From assembly GCF_000424985.1 (NCBI RefSeq), contig NZ_AUKX01000006.1, positions 20,755-84,754 of the forward strand: DNA of 64,000 nt, written 5' to 3'. This stretch comes from Arenibacter latericius DSM 15913. Its GTDB lineage: Bacteria; Bacteroidota; Bacteroidia; Flavobacteriales; Flavobacteriaceae. Both the position numbers and the translations under genes were made by a program. This document shows, in pieces, positions 8,855 through 16,139 of the stretch (its first letter is position 1; every line of letters begins with the position of its first letter). The notes beneath the pieces are model-generated. The model made no database searches and was not told the origin of the DNA. It was given only the letters and a program-made list of their open reading frames with translations.

Positions 8855-9952
8855 TTACTCTTGTGAAAACTGGGAGAATTGTGAATCTAGTTCAGATTTC
8901 TTCAATTCTTTACTTGCCACAATAATCTTATATTTAAAAGTGATGTCTTTTCCTTTTTGAATACTTAGGTTTAGGCTTTCCTTACCATCACTAAAAATCT
9001 CTTGTCCCAAAGGGTTGGCTGCGAACAGACCATAGCCCCTAGCATGCCAATAAGTAGGATAACCTGGGTTATTCTTATGGTCCATTATTACCAAAGAGAT
9101 TTTCTCTTTACCAATAGAGGAGGTTAAATTGACCCAATTAGACCTTTTTCCCCAACAATTATTTCCTTTAATTCCTTCACTGTTTATATATTTTCCATTT
9201 ACCCCTTCGTTGTTGAGGGCTGGTACAGCCGTTGGGAGCCCATTAGTGTCAGTGAAAATACTAGGTTTGTCCGAAGGGTGTTCTAATTCTCTGGCTACTC
9301 TGATGCCCAATAGACCTTCCTTATTATCATTAAAGAGTACCTCTCCGTTGGGTGCACTTAGGTTTGTAATCCTATCTATGGAATACTCATTTTTCTTAGC
9401 TTTAAAAATGAAGGTGGTATTTTCTTGTAGTACTACCTCCCCATTGGGAGTAAGCCAATCCATGGCTACCCTAAGTAAGCCTTGTTCATTGCCGTCCTCC
9501 ATTTTTAATATTTTATTATGCACTATGGTGCCGTATAAATGCCTATTTTCTAATTTGATGGAATCCGAATTATTCCAAAAATCTAGCCCGTTTACAGCAC
9601 CATAATTAAACCATACCCCAACCTGGTGCGGATGATCTACGCGTTCCCCAACTGATGGTTCTAAAGGGAATTTTCTGGTTACAGTACTTCCGTTAGGGGT
9701 GATTAGTGGATATAGGATTGGTTTTTTAATGTTGTCTGGGTATTGGTAAGCAGTGAAAAGTTTGCCATCAATCAGTACCGTTACTTTTTTCTCGGCATCG
9801 TTCCTAACCAATTGAATTCTTTTTTCTTTAACTGTTTTTACCTTAAATTGACTGGATGTTTTCGATTTCTTTGGATTCCAAGAAGCAGTCCCAATAAAAA
9901 AGAAAGGGAGTATCAAGAGAAATGAATAGGCTATTATTTTTGGTGTTTTCAT
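8855..9952 (-). CDS. DUF6807 (PmoA-like) secreted protein
   Basis: 365 residues with an N-terminal signal or anchor segment (SFLLILPFFFIGTASW). The body matches the DUF6807/'PmoA' family pattern: YPLITPNGSTVTRKFPLE, then VGERVDHPHQVGVWFNYGAVNG, and later FTDTNGLPTAV and CWGKRSNWVNL. The family name is historical and no methane oxidation is implied. These proteins recur in Bacteroidota carbohydrate loci beside Gfo/Idh/MocA oxidoreductases and DUF1080 proteins, as here, and the fold resembles carbohydrate-active beta-sandwiches. It lies 59 bases upstream of the oxidoreductase gene and 26 bases downstream of the DUF1080 gene, so probably in one operon. The biochemical role is unproven. Confidence 0.8.
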   Translation of the reverse strand: MKTPKIIAYSFLLILPFFFIGTASWNPKKSKTSSQFKVKTVKEKRIQLVRNDAEKKVTVLIDGKLFTAYQYPDNIKKPILYPLITPNGSTVTRKFPLEPSVGERVDHPHQVGVWFNYGAVNGLDFWNNSDSIKLENRHLYGTIVHNKILKMEDGNEQGLLRVAMDWLTPNGEVVLQENTTFIFKAKKNEYSIDRITNLSAPNGEVLFNDNKEGLLGIRVARELEHPSDKPSIFTDTNGLPTAVPALNNEGVNGKYINSEGIKGNNCWGKRSNWVNLTSSIGKEKISLVIMDHKNNPGYPTYWHARGYGLFAANPLGQEIFSDGKESLNLSIQKGKDITFKYKIIVASKELKKSELDSQFSQFSQE

Positions 9953-9978
9953 ATGGTTTCTATTTATTTTACCCTTTA

Positions 9979-10572
9979 TTATTTTAGATTGGCTACCTTA
10001 ATATTTCTAAAACTTATAGTCATTTTATTATTAGGATGTACTTGTAAGCCAATGGGGCCCTGTTCTATGAAGCTCTCCGAAGTATAGCTCATTACATGGA
10101 TATTATTTAGCCAAACTTCATAATACCCTGCAATGGCGATAACTTTTATAGTGTTCCAATCTCTTGGTTTTAGAATTTCCTTTATATTATGCGCCTCAAC
10201 CGGATAACCGAGTCCTGAGATATAGGGAGATGCCGTCATATCTCGTTTTAAGGAACCGGAGATACCAAGCTGAATTTGCTGCTTATCATTTCTAATGAAG
10301 ATTCCAGAATCTATCGTTCCTTCCCCAAAACGGAAGTCAGTTTCAAATTTAAAATCCCTAAATTCTTTGTCGGTCCATAATATGGAACCCTTAAGCTGAG
10401 GATCGCTTTTTCCAATAAGTACTCCGTTTTGTACAGACCACCATAAATTGTCGGTAGGGACATTCCAACCATTGAGGTTTCTTCCGTTGAATAGGTTTTT
10501 AAATTTAGGTTGCTGGGAAAATATCGAAAATGTGGATAACAGAATTAGGGTTAAAATAATTTTTCCTCTCAT
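9979..10572 (-). CDS. DUF1080 (3-keto-disaccharide hydrolase-like) secreted protein
   Basis: 197 residues with a signal peptide (MRGKIILTLILLSTFSIFSQ) and one DUF1080 domain. This is a concanavalin/LamG-like sandwich with the hallmark start FKNLFNGRNLNGW, the core WWSVQNGVLIG and FRFGEGTIDSGIFIR, and the end GPIGLQVHPNNKMTISFRNI. DUF1080 proteins have been shown in other bacteria to cleave 3-keto-glycosides made by Gfo/Idh/MocA dehydrogenases. It sits in the leftward run with DUF6807 and an exported oxidoreductase and is a paralogue of the lipoprotein encoded upstream. Location is periplasmic or extracellular. Activity is inferred from family and context. Confidence 0.83.
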   Translation of the reverse strand: MRGKIILTLILLSTFSIFSQQPKFKNLFNGRNLNGWNVPTDNLWWSVQNGVLIGKSDPQLKGSILWTDKEFRDFKFETDFRFGEGTIDSGIFIRNDKQQIQLGISGSLKRDMTASPYISGLGYPVEAHNIKEILKPRDWNTIKVIAIAGYYEVWLNNIHVMSYTSESFIEQGPIGLQVHPNNKMTISFRNIKVANLK

Positions 10573-10891
10573 GATTAAAGTGAATTAAGACTGTGTTTTT
10601 ATTATGAAGACTAATAGTATCATAGGGTGATAATTTATAGATTCAATTGGTCTATAATAATATTCAAAATCAATATCCCATCGGCATAGATAAAAGCAAT
10701 TAGAGAGATTTGAGGGGAAGTAAAATCCTTAATAATTATTAAGAATAAATGCCTTTTACCTATAAATCTATTTAAAATAATTGTCAATTTGTAATTTTCA
10801 TCCTCTTAATTCAGGGGTGAATTCACAGATAAGCAATATTCCATTATATAGTGATAAGAAATATGAAGTAAGAAAGTCGGTGGTGCCGAGT
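10573..10891. other. Intergenic region between the two DUF1080 genes
   Basis: 319 bases of AT-rich DNA with no convincing reading frame. It contains a perfect 16-base palindrome CTTAATAATTATTAAG at 10728-10743, a possible regulator site. I see no TAnnTTTG box on the minus strand, so whether the downstream genes have their own promoter is unclear. Confidence 0.6.
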
Positions 10892-11707
10892 TTAAAGGTT
10901 TTTTAGTCGAATATTTTTATATTCTACCTTCATTGGTGGTCCAACATGAATTTGTAATCCTAAGTGCCCCGAGAATTTACGGTTAATAGTATCGTTATCG
11001 ATAACCTCACTCATTAGAATACCATTCACATAGTGTTGTAACCTATTTCCGATCACAATTAATTTAAAGGAATTCCACTCTTCCTTGTTTATCTCTTCCT
11101 TCAAGGTATCAGGATTGCCTAGATGATCAACTATTTCCCTGCTTTGCCATGCATTGTGCTTTATATTTTCTTGTAGAGAACTAGATTCATTTAGATTGGG
11201 AGGTGATGTAATTTCTGCCTTCTCACCACGGTAAGCTAAGGTGGTCCGTTTTCTTTCTTCGTAATTCTGCCCCGTATAGTTGTTTTTTCCATCAATATCT
11301 GCCTGATATCCTCTTAGAGCATAGGGTATATCGTCTAAAATATCACTTCTATAATTTATCCCGCTATTCCCCGATTCAGAGATGCGAAACTCTAGTTCTA
11401 ATTCAAAATCTTCTGGCTCTCCACCTTTCCAAATTAGAAACGTATTGTTTTTTAGGGTGGCGTTTTCGTCTAATTCTCCAATTAAAACTCCGTTTTTTGC
11501 CCGCCAAATACTGCGGTCTCCTTCCCACCCTTCTAAATCTTTCCCGTTAAATAGGGAGAGAAAACCTGCTTCAGTAGTTTGTATATTCTCGGTTTTTTGC
11601 TCCTGATTGGTCGTATTTTTTTCTTTACAAGATAGTACGGTGATAAGGGGGAGGAGGAAGATGAGTTTCCAGAAATTAATTAGTGTAATATCTTTTGTGT
11701 TTTTCAT
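10892..11707 (-). CDS. DUF1080 (3-keto-disaccharide hydrolase-like) lipoprotein
   Basis: 271 residues. The N-terminus is a lipoprotein signal with lipobox LITVLSC, so Cys27 would be acylated. One DUF1080 domain follows a short linker: FLSLFNGKDLEGWEGD, IWRAKNGVLIGEL, LEFRISESGNSGINYRS and the closing FSGHLGLQIHVGPPMKVEYKNIRLK. It is longer than the neighbouring DUF1080 protein because of an insert (about 130-190) with a YRGEKAEI segment. The likely role is hydrolysis of 3-keto-glycosides at the membrane surface. It is the first gene of the leftward run, divergent from a cytoplasmic oxidoreductase, and a 17-base tandem repeat lies just upstream of its start. Confidence 0.84.
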   Translation of the reverse strand: MKNTKDITLINFWKLIFLLPLITVLSCKEKNTTNQEQKTENIQTTEAGFLSLFNGKDLEGWEGDRSIWRAKNGVLIGELDENATLKNNTFLIWKGGEPEDFELELEFRISESGNSGINYRSDILDDIPYALRGYQADIDGKNNYTGQNYEERKRTTLAYRGEKAEITSPPNLNESSSLQENIKHNAWQSREIVDHLGNPDTLKEEINKEEWNSFKLIVIGNRLQHYVNGILMSEVIDNDTINRKFSGHLGLQIHVGPPMKVEYKNIRLKNL

Positions 11708-11720
11708 GGATGGCGACAGA

Positions 11721-11754
11721 TAGTTGGTGGTTTATTATAGTTGGTGGTTTATTT
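11721..11754. repeat. 17-base tandem direct repeat upstream of the DUF1080 lipoprotein
   Basis: TAGTTGGTGGTTTATTA (11721-11737) is followed at once by TAGTTGGTGGTTTATTT (11738-11754): two head-to-tail copies with one difference. They lie 14-47 bases upstream of the leftward gene and 181 bases before the rightward oxidoreductase. This could be a regulator-binding site or a 5' UTR element, or simply slippage. Confidence 0.7.
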
Positions 11755-11934
11755 TAGTGTAAAACGGACTATTTATTTGTAATAGCTTTACTAAAATACG
11801 GTTTTTATTTATCTCTTAGGTGAGCTCCTTATTATTTTCATTATAACCACCTTCTTATTCTGTTGATAGTAGTAATGTAACTGCTAATCCCTATTTTTGT
11901 TAATAGACTAATCAATAAAACACCAATCTTTTAT

Positions 11935-12924
11935 ATGGGTAACGATAAGTATCTTCTACCTTTAAAGTGGGGGATTATTGGGTGTGGAGCAGTAACAGAA
12001 GTAAAGAGTGGACCACCCTACCAACAAACTCCCAATTTTCAGTTATACGGGGTAATGAGACGTAATATTGATAAAGCAAAGGATTATGCTAAAAGACATG
12101 GTATTCCTAAAGTATATTCCAATGCCGATGATCTTATTTTAGATCCAGAAATAGACGCAGTATATATCGCTACTCCGCCAGACTCCCATAAATACTACGC
12201 CTTAAAAGTGGCTGAAGCAGGAAAACCTTGTTGTATAGAAAAGCCAATGGCTCCCAATTATGCCGATAGCTTGGCGATTTATAATAGTTTTTCGGTTAAA
12301 GGGCTGCCTCTTTTTATAGCCTACTACCGCCGATCACTACCGAGATTTTTGAAAATTAAGGAGTGGTTAGATCAAGAAAAGATTGGAGCCGTAAGGCAAA
12401 TACAATGGCAGTATTATAGGCCGCCCAATAAAATTGACTTTAATCCATCTTATAATTGGCGTACCGATGAGGTAGTTGCTCCTGGTGGTTATTTTGACGA
12501 TTTAGCAAGTCATGGCTTAGACTTGTTTTCTCTCTTATTGGGGGAGATGGAAGAAGTGGTTGGAACTAGTACAAATCAACAAGGTCTTTATTCTGCTAAG
12601 GATGCTATAGCTGCCTCTTGGCGGCATAAGTGTGGAGCGTTAGGTGTAGGAAGTTGGAATTTTGGTGCTTTTAATAGGGAAGATAAGGTTGTGATAATGG
12701 GTAGCGACGGAAGAATTGAGTTTTCAGTATTCAATGAGGAGGATATTGTTTTGGAAACGAAAGAGGGTGTTACTCGTATTTTTATTGAACATCCTCCCCA
12801 TGTGCAACAATATCATGTAGACAATATTAGGGCACATTTACTAGAGAACAAGGAGCATCCTTCCTTGGGTAGCTCGGGCTTACATACCAGTTGGATTATG
12901 GACCGGATTCTAGGAAACTTGTAA
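11935..12924 (+). CDS. Cytoplasmic Gfo/Idh/MocA-family oxidoreductase
   Basis: 329 residues with no export signal. The Rossmann fold begins at about residue 10 with WGIIGCGAVTEVKSGPP, continues with DAVYIATPPDSHKYYA and the conserved EKP (CIEKPMAPNYADS), and the C-terminal domain includes NWRTDEVVAPGGYFDDLASHGLD. The family oxidises sugar or polyol hydroxyls with NAD(P). It is divergent from the DUF1080/DUF6807/oxidoreductase run and probably handles the monosaccharide product after uptake, for example reducing a 3-keto sugar back to the sugar. That role is inferred from position. The gene is convergent with a Rieske-like lipoprotein gene, with three bases between their stop codons. Confidence 0.85.
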   Translation: MGNDKYLLPLKWGIIGCGAVTEVKSGPPYQQTPNFQLYGVMRRNIDKAKDYAKRHGIPKVYSNADDLILDPEIDAVYIATPPDSHKYYALKVAEAGKPCCIEKPMAPNYADSLAIYNSFSVKGLPLFIAYYRRSLPRFLKIKEWLDQEKIGAVRQIQWQYYRPPNKIDFNPSYNWRTDEVVAPGGYFDDLASHGLDLFSLLLGEMEEVVGTSTNQQGLYSAKDAIAASWRHKCGALGVGSWNFGAFNREDKVVIMGSDGRIEFSVFNEEDIVLETKEGVTRIFIEHPPHVQQYHVDNIRAHLLENKEHPSLGSSGLHTSWIMDRILGNL

Positions 12925-12927
12925 GTT

Positions 12928-13365
12928 TTAATTGGAAATTACAACCGTATTTCCACTAAATGTAGCTTGGTAAAAAAGCAAATCATGGTACCGTTTTCCA
13001 TCGTTTGGACGGTTCATCAGTTGACCGGTAAATAGATTGTATTCATACCCTTCGCAAGAACAGGTTACAGTTTGCCCATTTAGTGTCATGGTAGAGCAAT
13101 TATTGGGAGCATGATTGGGGCAGCTGGCCTCCCATGCTAAAAAATTGCTGAATCCGGTATTGATTACAAATACACCACGAGTGCCTACAGCAGTATTACC
13201 AACATAAACGGCATTTCCAGTATTTGTAAGCGGACTGTATAAAGGAAGGTTAAGATTAATAGGAAACCTAAAACTTATCTCTTGTAAATAGGGATTCCTA
13301 TCAGAGTTGTTTTTGTCACAGGATAAAAAAAAGGCTATTAGAAGCAGTCCAAGAATAGGTTTCAT
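12928..13365 (-). CDS. Rieske-fold lipoprotein with degenerate cluster ligands
   Basis: 145 residues. Lipobox AFFLSC places the acylated cysteine at residue 16. The C-terminal half aligns with Rieske domains: box 1 ASCPNHAPNNC (81-90) and box 2 CSCEGYEYNLFTG (102-114). A true Rieske centre needs C-x-H in box 1 and C-x-x-H in box 2. Here box 1 is C82-P-N-H85 and box 2 has Glu105 where His should be, so a normal [2Fe-2S] cluster is unlikely, although the two disulfide cysteines (C90, C104) remain. It is probably a structural or sensory relic of the Rieske fold. It is divergent from greA, and no oxygenase or cytochrome gene is nearby. Confidence 0.75.
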   Translation of the reverse strand: MKPILGLLLIAFFLSCDKNNSDRNPYLQEISFRFPINLNLPLYSPLTNTGNAVYVGNTAVGTRGVFVINTGFSNFLAWEASCPNHAPNNCSTMTLNGQTVTCSCEGYEYNLFTGQLMNRPNDGKRYHDLLFYQATFSGNTVVISN

Positions 13366-13416
13366 ATGTCTTATGGCTATTTAAGATAACTTAAACAAAA
13401 TTGAACAAAAATTATG

Positions 13417-13424
13417 TATATTTG
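13417..13424 (+). promoter_or_regulatory. Candidate -7 box for greA
   Basis: TATATTTG fits the Bacteroidota TAnnTTTG box. A TTG lies at 13401-13403 but at a short 13-base spacing. The start codon is 53 bases downstream, leaving a leader with a strong hairpin. Confidence 0.5.
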
Positions 13425-13427
13425 TCT

Positions 13428-13453
13428 AAATCCTCTTTAAAAAAAGAGGATTT
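13428..13453 (+). promoter_or_regulatory. Leader hairpin of greA (possible attenuator)
   Basis: AAATCCTCTTT (13428-13438) and AAAGAGGATTT (13443-13453) form a perfect 11-base stem with an AAAA loop, ending in TTTT. It begins four bases after the TATATTTG box, so it would be the first thing transcribed. It could terminate early transcripts or stabilise the greA mRNA. Confidence 0.55.
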
Positions 13454-13477
13454 TCCTATTTATAAAACGCAGAAAGA

Positions 13478-13951
13478 ATGAGCAAAGTATCTTATTATAC
13501 AGCAGAAGGGCTGAAGAAGTTAAGGGAAGAGCTAAGTTACCTTAAAGATGTAGAGCGTCCTAAAGCCTCAAAGGCTATTGGTGAAGCGAGGGATAAAGGA
13601 GATTTATCTGAAAATGCAGAATATGATGCTGCCAAAGAGGCACAAGGCTTGTTGGAGTTGAGAATCTCCAAAATGGAAGAAACATTAGCTAACGCTCGAG
13701 TAATAGATGAATCGCAACTAGATACTTCTAAGGTACTCGTTTTGTCTACTGTTAAATTGAAAAATTTAAATAATGGGATGGAAATGAAATACACCCTCGT
13801 TGCAGAGAGTGAAGCGGATTTAAAAGCCGCTAAAATTTCTGTAAATTCGCCAATAGGTAAAGGCTTGTTGGGGAAAAAAGTAGGTGAGGTAGCAGAAATT
13901 TCGGTTCCTAACGGGGTTCTAAAATTTGAAATATTAGAAATTTCCAGATAA
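13478..13951 (+). CDS. greA: Transcription elongation factor GreA
   Basis: 157 residues, the usual GreA length. The N-terminal coiled coil (1-75) carries the catalytic acidic tip in ARDKGDLSENAEYDAAKEAQ, where the D-x-x-E pair stimulates transcript cleavage by RNA polymerase. The C-terminal FKBP-like domain has SPIGKGLLGKKVGEV. GreA rescues backtracked polymerase. The gene is monocistronic, with its own TATATTTG box, a leader hairpin and a strong downstream terminator. Confidence 0.97.
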   Translation: MSKVSYYTAEGLKKLREELSYLKDVERPKASKAIGEARDKGDLSENAEYDAAKEAQGLLELRISKMEETLANARVIDESQLDTSKVLVLSTVKLKNLNNGMEMKYTLVAESEADLKAAKISVNSPIGKGLLGKKVGEVAEISVPNGVLKFEILEISR

Positions 13952-13971
13952 ATTAATATATATAATTAGTG

Positions 13972-14007
13972 AAGACCTTAATTGTTTGCTGCAATTAAGG
14001 TCTTTTG
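13972..14007 (+). terminator. Terminator after greA
   Basis: A perfect 13-base stem AAGACCTTAATTG (13972-13984) with CAATTAAGGTCTT (13992-14004), a seven-base loop, then TTG and T-rich sequence. Confidence 0.88.
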
Positions 14008-14134
14008 TTTTATACTACACTCTCAGGTATCAATGTCTTTTAGTAACTTGTAATCCTAAAGTGAAAATATGGGTTTAATCACCTGAATTTTCACCCTCAA
14101 AATTATTTTTTAATAGTAAAACAGACAATTTCTA

Positions 14135-14527
14135 ATGGCTTCTATCTTTACAAAAATCATAAAAGGAGAGATTCCCTCTTATAAAATCGCTGAGGATGAA
14201 AATTTCTATGCGTTTTTAGATATTAATCCAAATGCCGCGGGGCACACGTTATGTATTCCTAAGAAGGAGGTAGACCGACTTTTAGACCTTGATGAGGAAA
14301 CCTATATGGGTTTAATGGCATTTTCTAGAAAAATTGGTCTAGCAATAGAGGCCGCTATTCCTTGTGATAGAGTGGGGATAACAGTAATTGGCTTAGAGGT
14401 GCCACATGTACATGTGCACCTTATACCGCTAAATGAAATGCGCGATGCTACTTTTCAGCATAAGGTGCCACATTCTAAAGAAGATTTTATGGAAATTGCA
14501 GAGAAAATTAAAGAAAAAATTAAATGA
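14135..14527 (+). CDS. HIT family nucleotide hydrolase (HINT-like)
   Basis: 130 residues with the histidine triad HVHVHLIPL at 91-99 and the N-terminal signature FTKIIKGEIPSYKIAEDE. HINT-type proteins hydrolyse AMP-lysine and other aminoacyl- or phosphoramidate adenylates in the cytoplasm. The conserved zinc cysteines of some HIT proteins are absent, as is usual for this subgroup. The gene is convergent with a zinc-ribbon membrane protein gene, and the two ends overlap by eight bases. Confidence 0.93.
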   Translation: MASIFTKIIKGEIPSYKIAEDENFYAFLDINPNAAGHTLCIPKKEVDRLLDLDEETYMGLMAFSRKIGLAIEAAIPCDRVGITVIGLEVPHVHVHLIPLNEMRDATFQHKVPHSKEDFMEIAEKIKEKIK

Positions 14528-14870
14528 AATTCTGAACTATAAAGTAGGTTCCTGTAGCAATAATAGAGATTAATAGCAGTACAAGTACATAGAATAAGGT
14601 AGTAAACCTAATGGTGGCTTTCTGTGGAGTAGCCATCCTACGGTAGTAATCATATACCCTTTCTATATCCTCAGTCCAGGTTACTGGGTAAATTAAGGAA
14701 TTGCATTTTTTGCACTTAATTTCGTGTGTAAGATCCTTTGTAGTCTTATCGAAAAACCTACCATAGGTGTGTTTTTGATAAAAAGTAAGTTTTAATTCTT
14801 GATTAAAACATTCGGGACAGTTATTGGTCAGGTCTGCTTCCTTCAGAACTACCATTTTCTCCTTTGCCAT
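14520..14870 (-). CDS. Zinc-ribbon membrane protein of unknown function
   Basis: 116 residues from the ATG at 14868-14870; a GTG one codon upstream is the alternative. A four-cysteine zinc ribbon (CPEC near residue 18 and CKKC near residue 52) faces the cytoplasm. It is followed by a helical stretch and one membrane helix near the C-terminus (TTLFYVLVLLLISIIATGTYFIV). I do not recognise a named family. It starts four bases after the stop of the upstream sensor kinase gene on the same strand, so the two are probably co-transcribed and may work together at the membrane. Confidence 0.75.
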   Translation of the reverse strand: MAKEKMVVLKEADLTNNCPECFNQELKLTFYQKHTYGRFFDKTTKDLTHEIKCKKCNSLIYPVTWTEDIERVYDYYRRMATPQKATIRFTTLFYVLVLLLISIIATGTYFIVQNFI

Positions 14871-14874
14871 CACC

Positions 14875-16023
14875 TTATTTTTTAGCTTTTAATGAAATTT
14901 GCATTATGGTACCTTCTTTAGAGGACGAAAGTACTTTAATTTTACCATTATGGTATTCTTCTACGATTCTTTTAACCAAAGAAAGTCCTAATCCCCACCC
15001 TCTTTTTTTCGTAGTAGCCCCTGGATTAAATATGGATTGGAAGTTTTTCTTAGGTATTCCAGATCCAGTATCTGATATGAGAATTTTAACATTATTGTTG
15101 TTTGGAATTATCTCAATATTTATGCTTCCCTTCCCACGCATCGCGTCTATTCCATTTTTCACCAAGTTTTCAATAGTCCAATTGTAAAGGGCTTTGTTTA
15201 ACAAGACTGGGTAATGGTCTACATGGGTGTGGAAAGAAAAGTTAATCAGCTTAGAGCTTCTTGCCTTTAAGTAATTATAAGCGTTTTCTGTTTCCTCTAC
15301 TATATCATGTTCTACAAGAATGGGGAGAGATCCTATTTTAGAAAATCGGTCCGTTATAGTTTCTAATCGGTTAATATCCTTTTCAAATTCCTTGGTAATC
15401 TCAGGATTTATATGTTCAGATTTTAGTAATTCGTTCCATCCGAGGAGTGATGATAGAGGAGTTCCAATCTGGTGTGCCGTTTCTTTGGCCATACCTGCCC
15501 ATAGTTTATTCTGTTCCGATGTTTTATTGGTCTTAAAAAGGAAGTAAATTACTGTTCCAAAGAGAAATATAATTAATAGTAGAGCAATAGGGTAAAACTT
15601 TAACTTATTCAAGACCTCCGAGTTACCATAATAAAGAGTAGCTAAATTCTCCCCTTTATATTCAACAAAAATAGGATGGTTCTCCGATTTAAACTTTCTA
15701 ATTTTCTTATTTATGAAAGTGGTATCTGAAATATTAACCCCTTTCATATTATTAACTTTGATAGAGCCGTCCTTGTTCACCAATATCATAGGGGTAGAGG
15801 TGTTGTTCTGAAATATGGTGATATGTAGATTGCCAGGGTCTGCCTCTACAGGGAGGGAAAGAAATTCTGACTGAGCAGTGGCCCATATTTCCATTTTATA
15901 ACGTTCCTCCTCCTTGAACTTTTTAAAAAAACTATTGGTATTCCATAGTATAAGGCTCACTATAGCAAAGGAAGCTATGAGCAAAAGCAGGTTAGACGTT
16001 TTCTTTTTTGGACTAAAATTCAT
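14875..16023 (-). CDS. Membrane sensor histidine kinase (orphan)
   Basis: 382 residues. Membrane helices lie at about 11-28 and 143-163 and enclose a periplasmic domain of about 115 residues. The HisKA box is AKETAHQIGTPLSSLLGW with H184, a Bacteroidota variant in which HQIGTP replaces HELRTP. The ATPase domain shows NLVKNGIDAM (N-box), DTGSGIPKK (G1) and GWGLGLSLVKRI (G2). No response regulator gene is adjacent; the only companion is the zinc-ribbon membrane protein downstream. A TATCTTTG box lies at 16071-16078, 47 bases upstream of the start. The signal and output are unknown. Confidence 0.92.
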   Translation of the reverse strand: MNFSPKKKTSNLLLLIASFAIVSLILWNTNSFFKKFKEEERYKMEIWATAQSEFLSLPVEADPGNLHITIFQNNTSTPMILVNKDGSIKVNNMKGVNISDTTFINKKIRKFKSENHPIFVEYKGENLATLYYGNSEVLNKLKFYPIALLLIIFLFGTVIYFLFKTNKTSEQNKLWAGMAKETAHQIGTPLSSLLGWNELLKSEHINPEITKEFEKDINRLETITDRFSKIGSLPILVEHDIVEETENAYNYLKARSSKLINFSFHTHVDHYPVLLNKALYNWTIENLVKNGIDAMRGKGSINIEIIPNNNNVKILISDTGSGIPKKNFQSIFNPGATTKKRGWGLGLSLVKRIVEEYHNGKIKVLSSSKEGTIMQISLKAKK

Positions 16024-16070
16024 CCATCAATATTATTAATCTTGATAGTTTTAATATAACGTAATTTTCG

Positions 16071-16078
16071 CAAAGATA
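16071..16078 (-). promoter_or_regulatory. Candidate -7 box for the orphan sensor kinase
   Basis: On the minus strand this reads TATCTTTG, a match to TAnnTTTG, 47 bases before the kinase start. It is back to back with the flavin reductase promoter. Confidence 0.45.
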
Positions 16079-16125
16079 TTCTATTTTAGTAAGGCGTGGC
16101 ATATTTCGTTTTATCCGTAATTCAC

Positions 16126-16133
16126 TACCTTTG
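16126..16133 (+). promoter_or_regulatory. Candidate -7 box for the flavin reductase gene (leaderless)
   Basis: TACCTTTG ends only six bases before the ATG at 16140, so transcription would begin at or next to the start codon. Confidence 0.5.
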
Positions 16134-16139
16134 TAAGCT

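Noticed and set aside
8855-9952. Reading the DUF6807 'PmoA' gene as methane monooxygenase
   Set aside because: The domain name is historical. The protein is exported and soluble, lies in a carbohydrate-type locus, and has no copper-site or membrane features of particulate methane monooxygenase.
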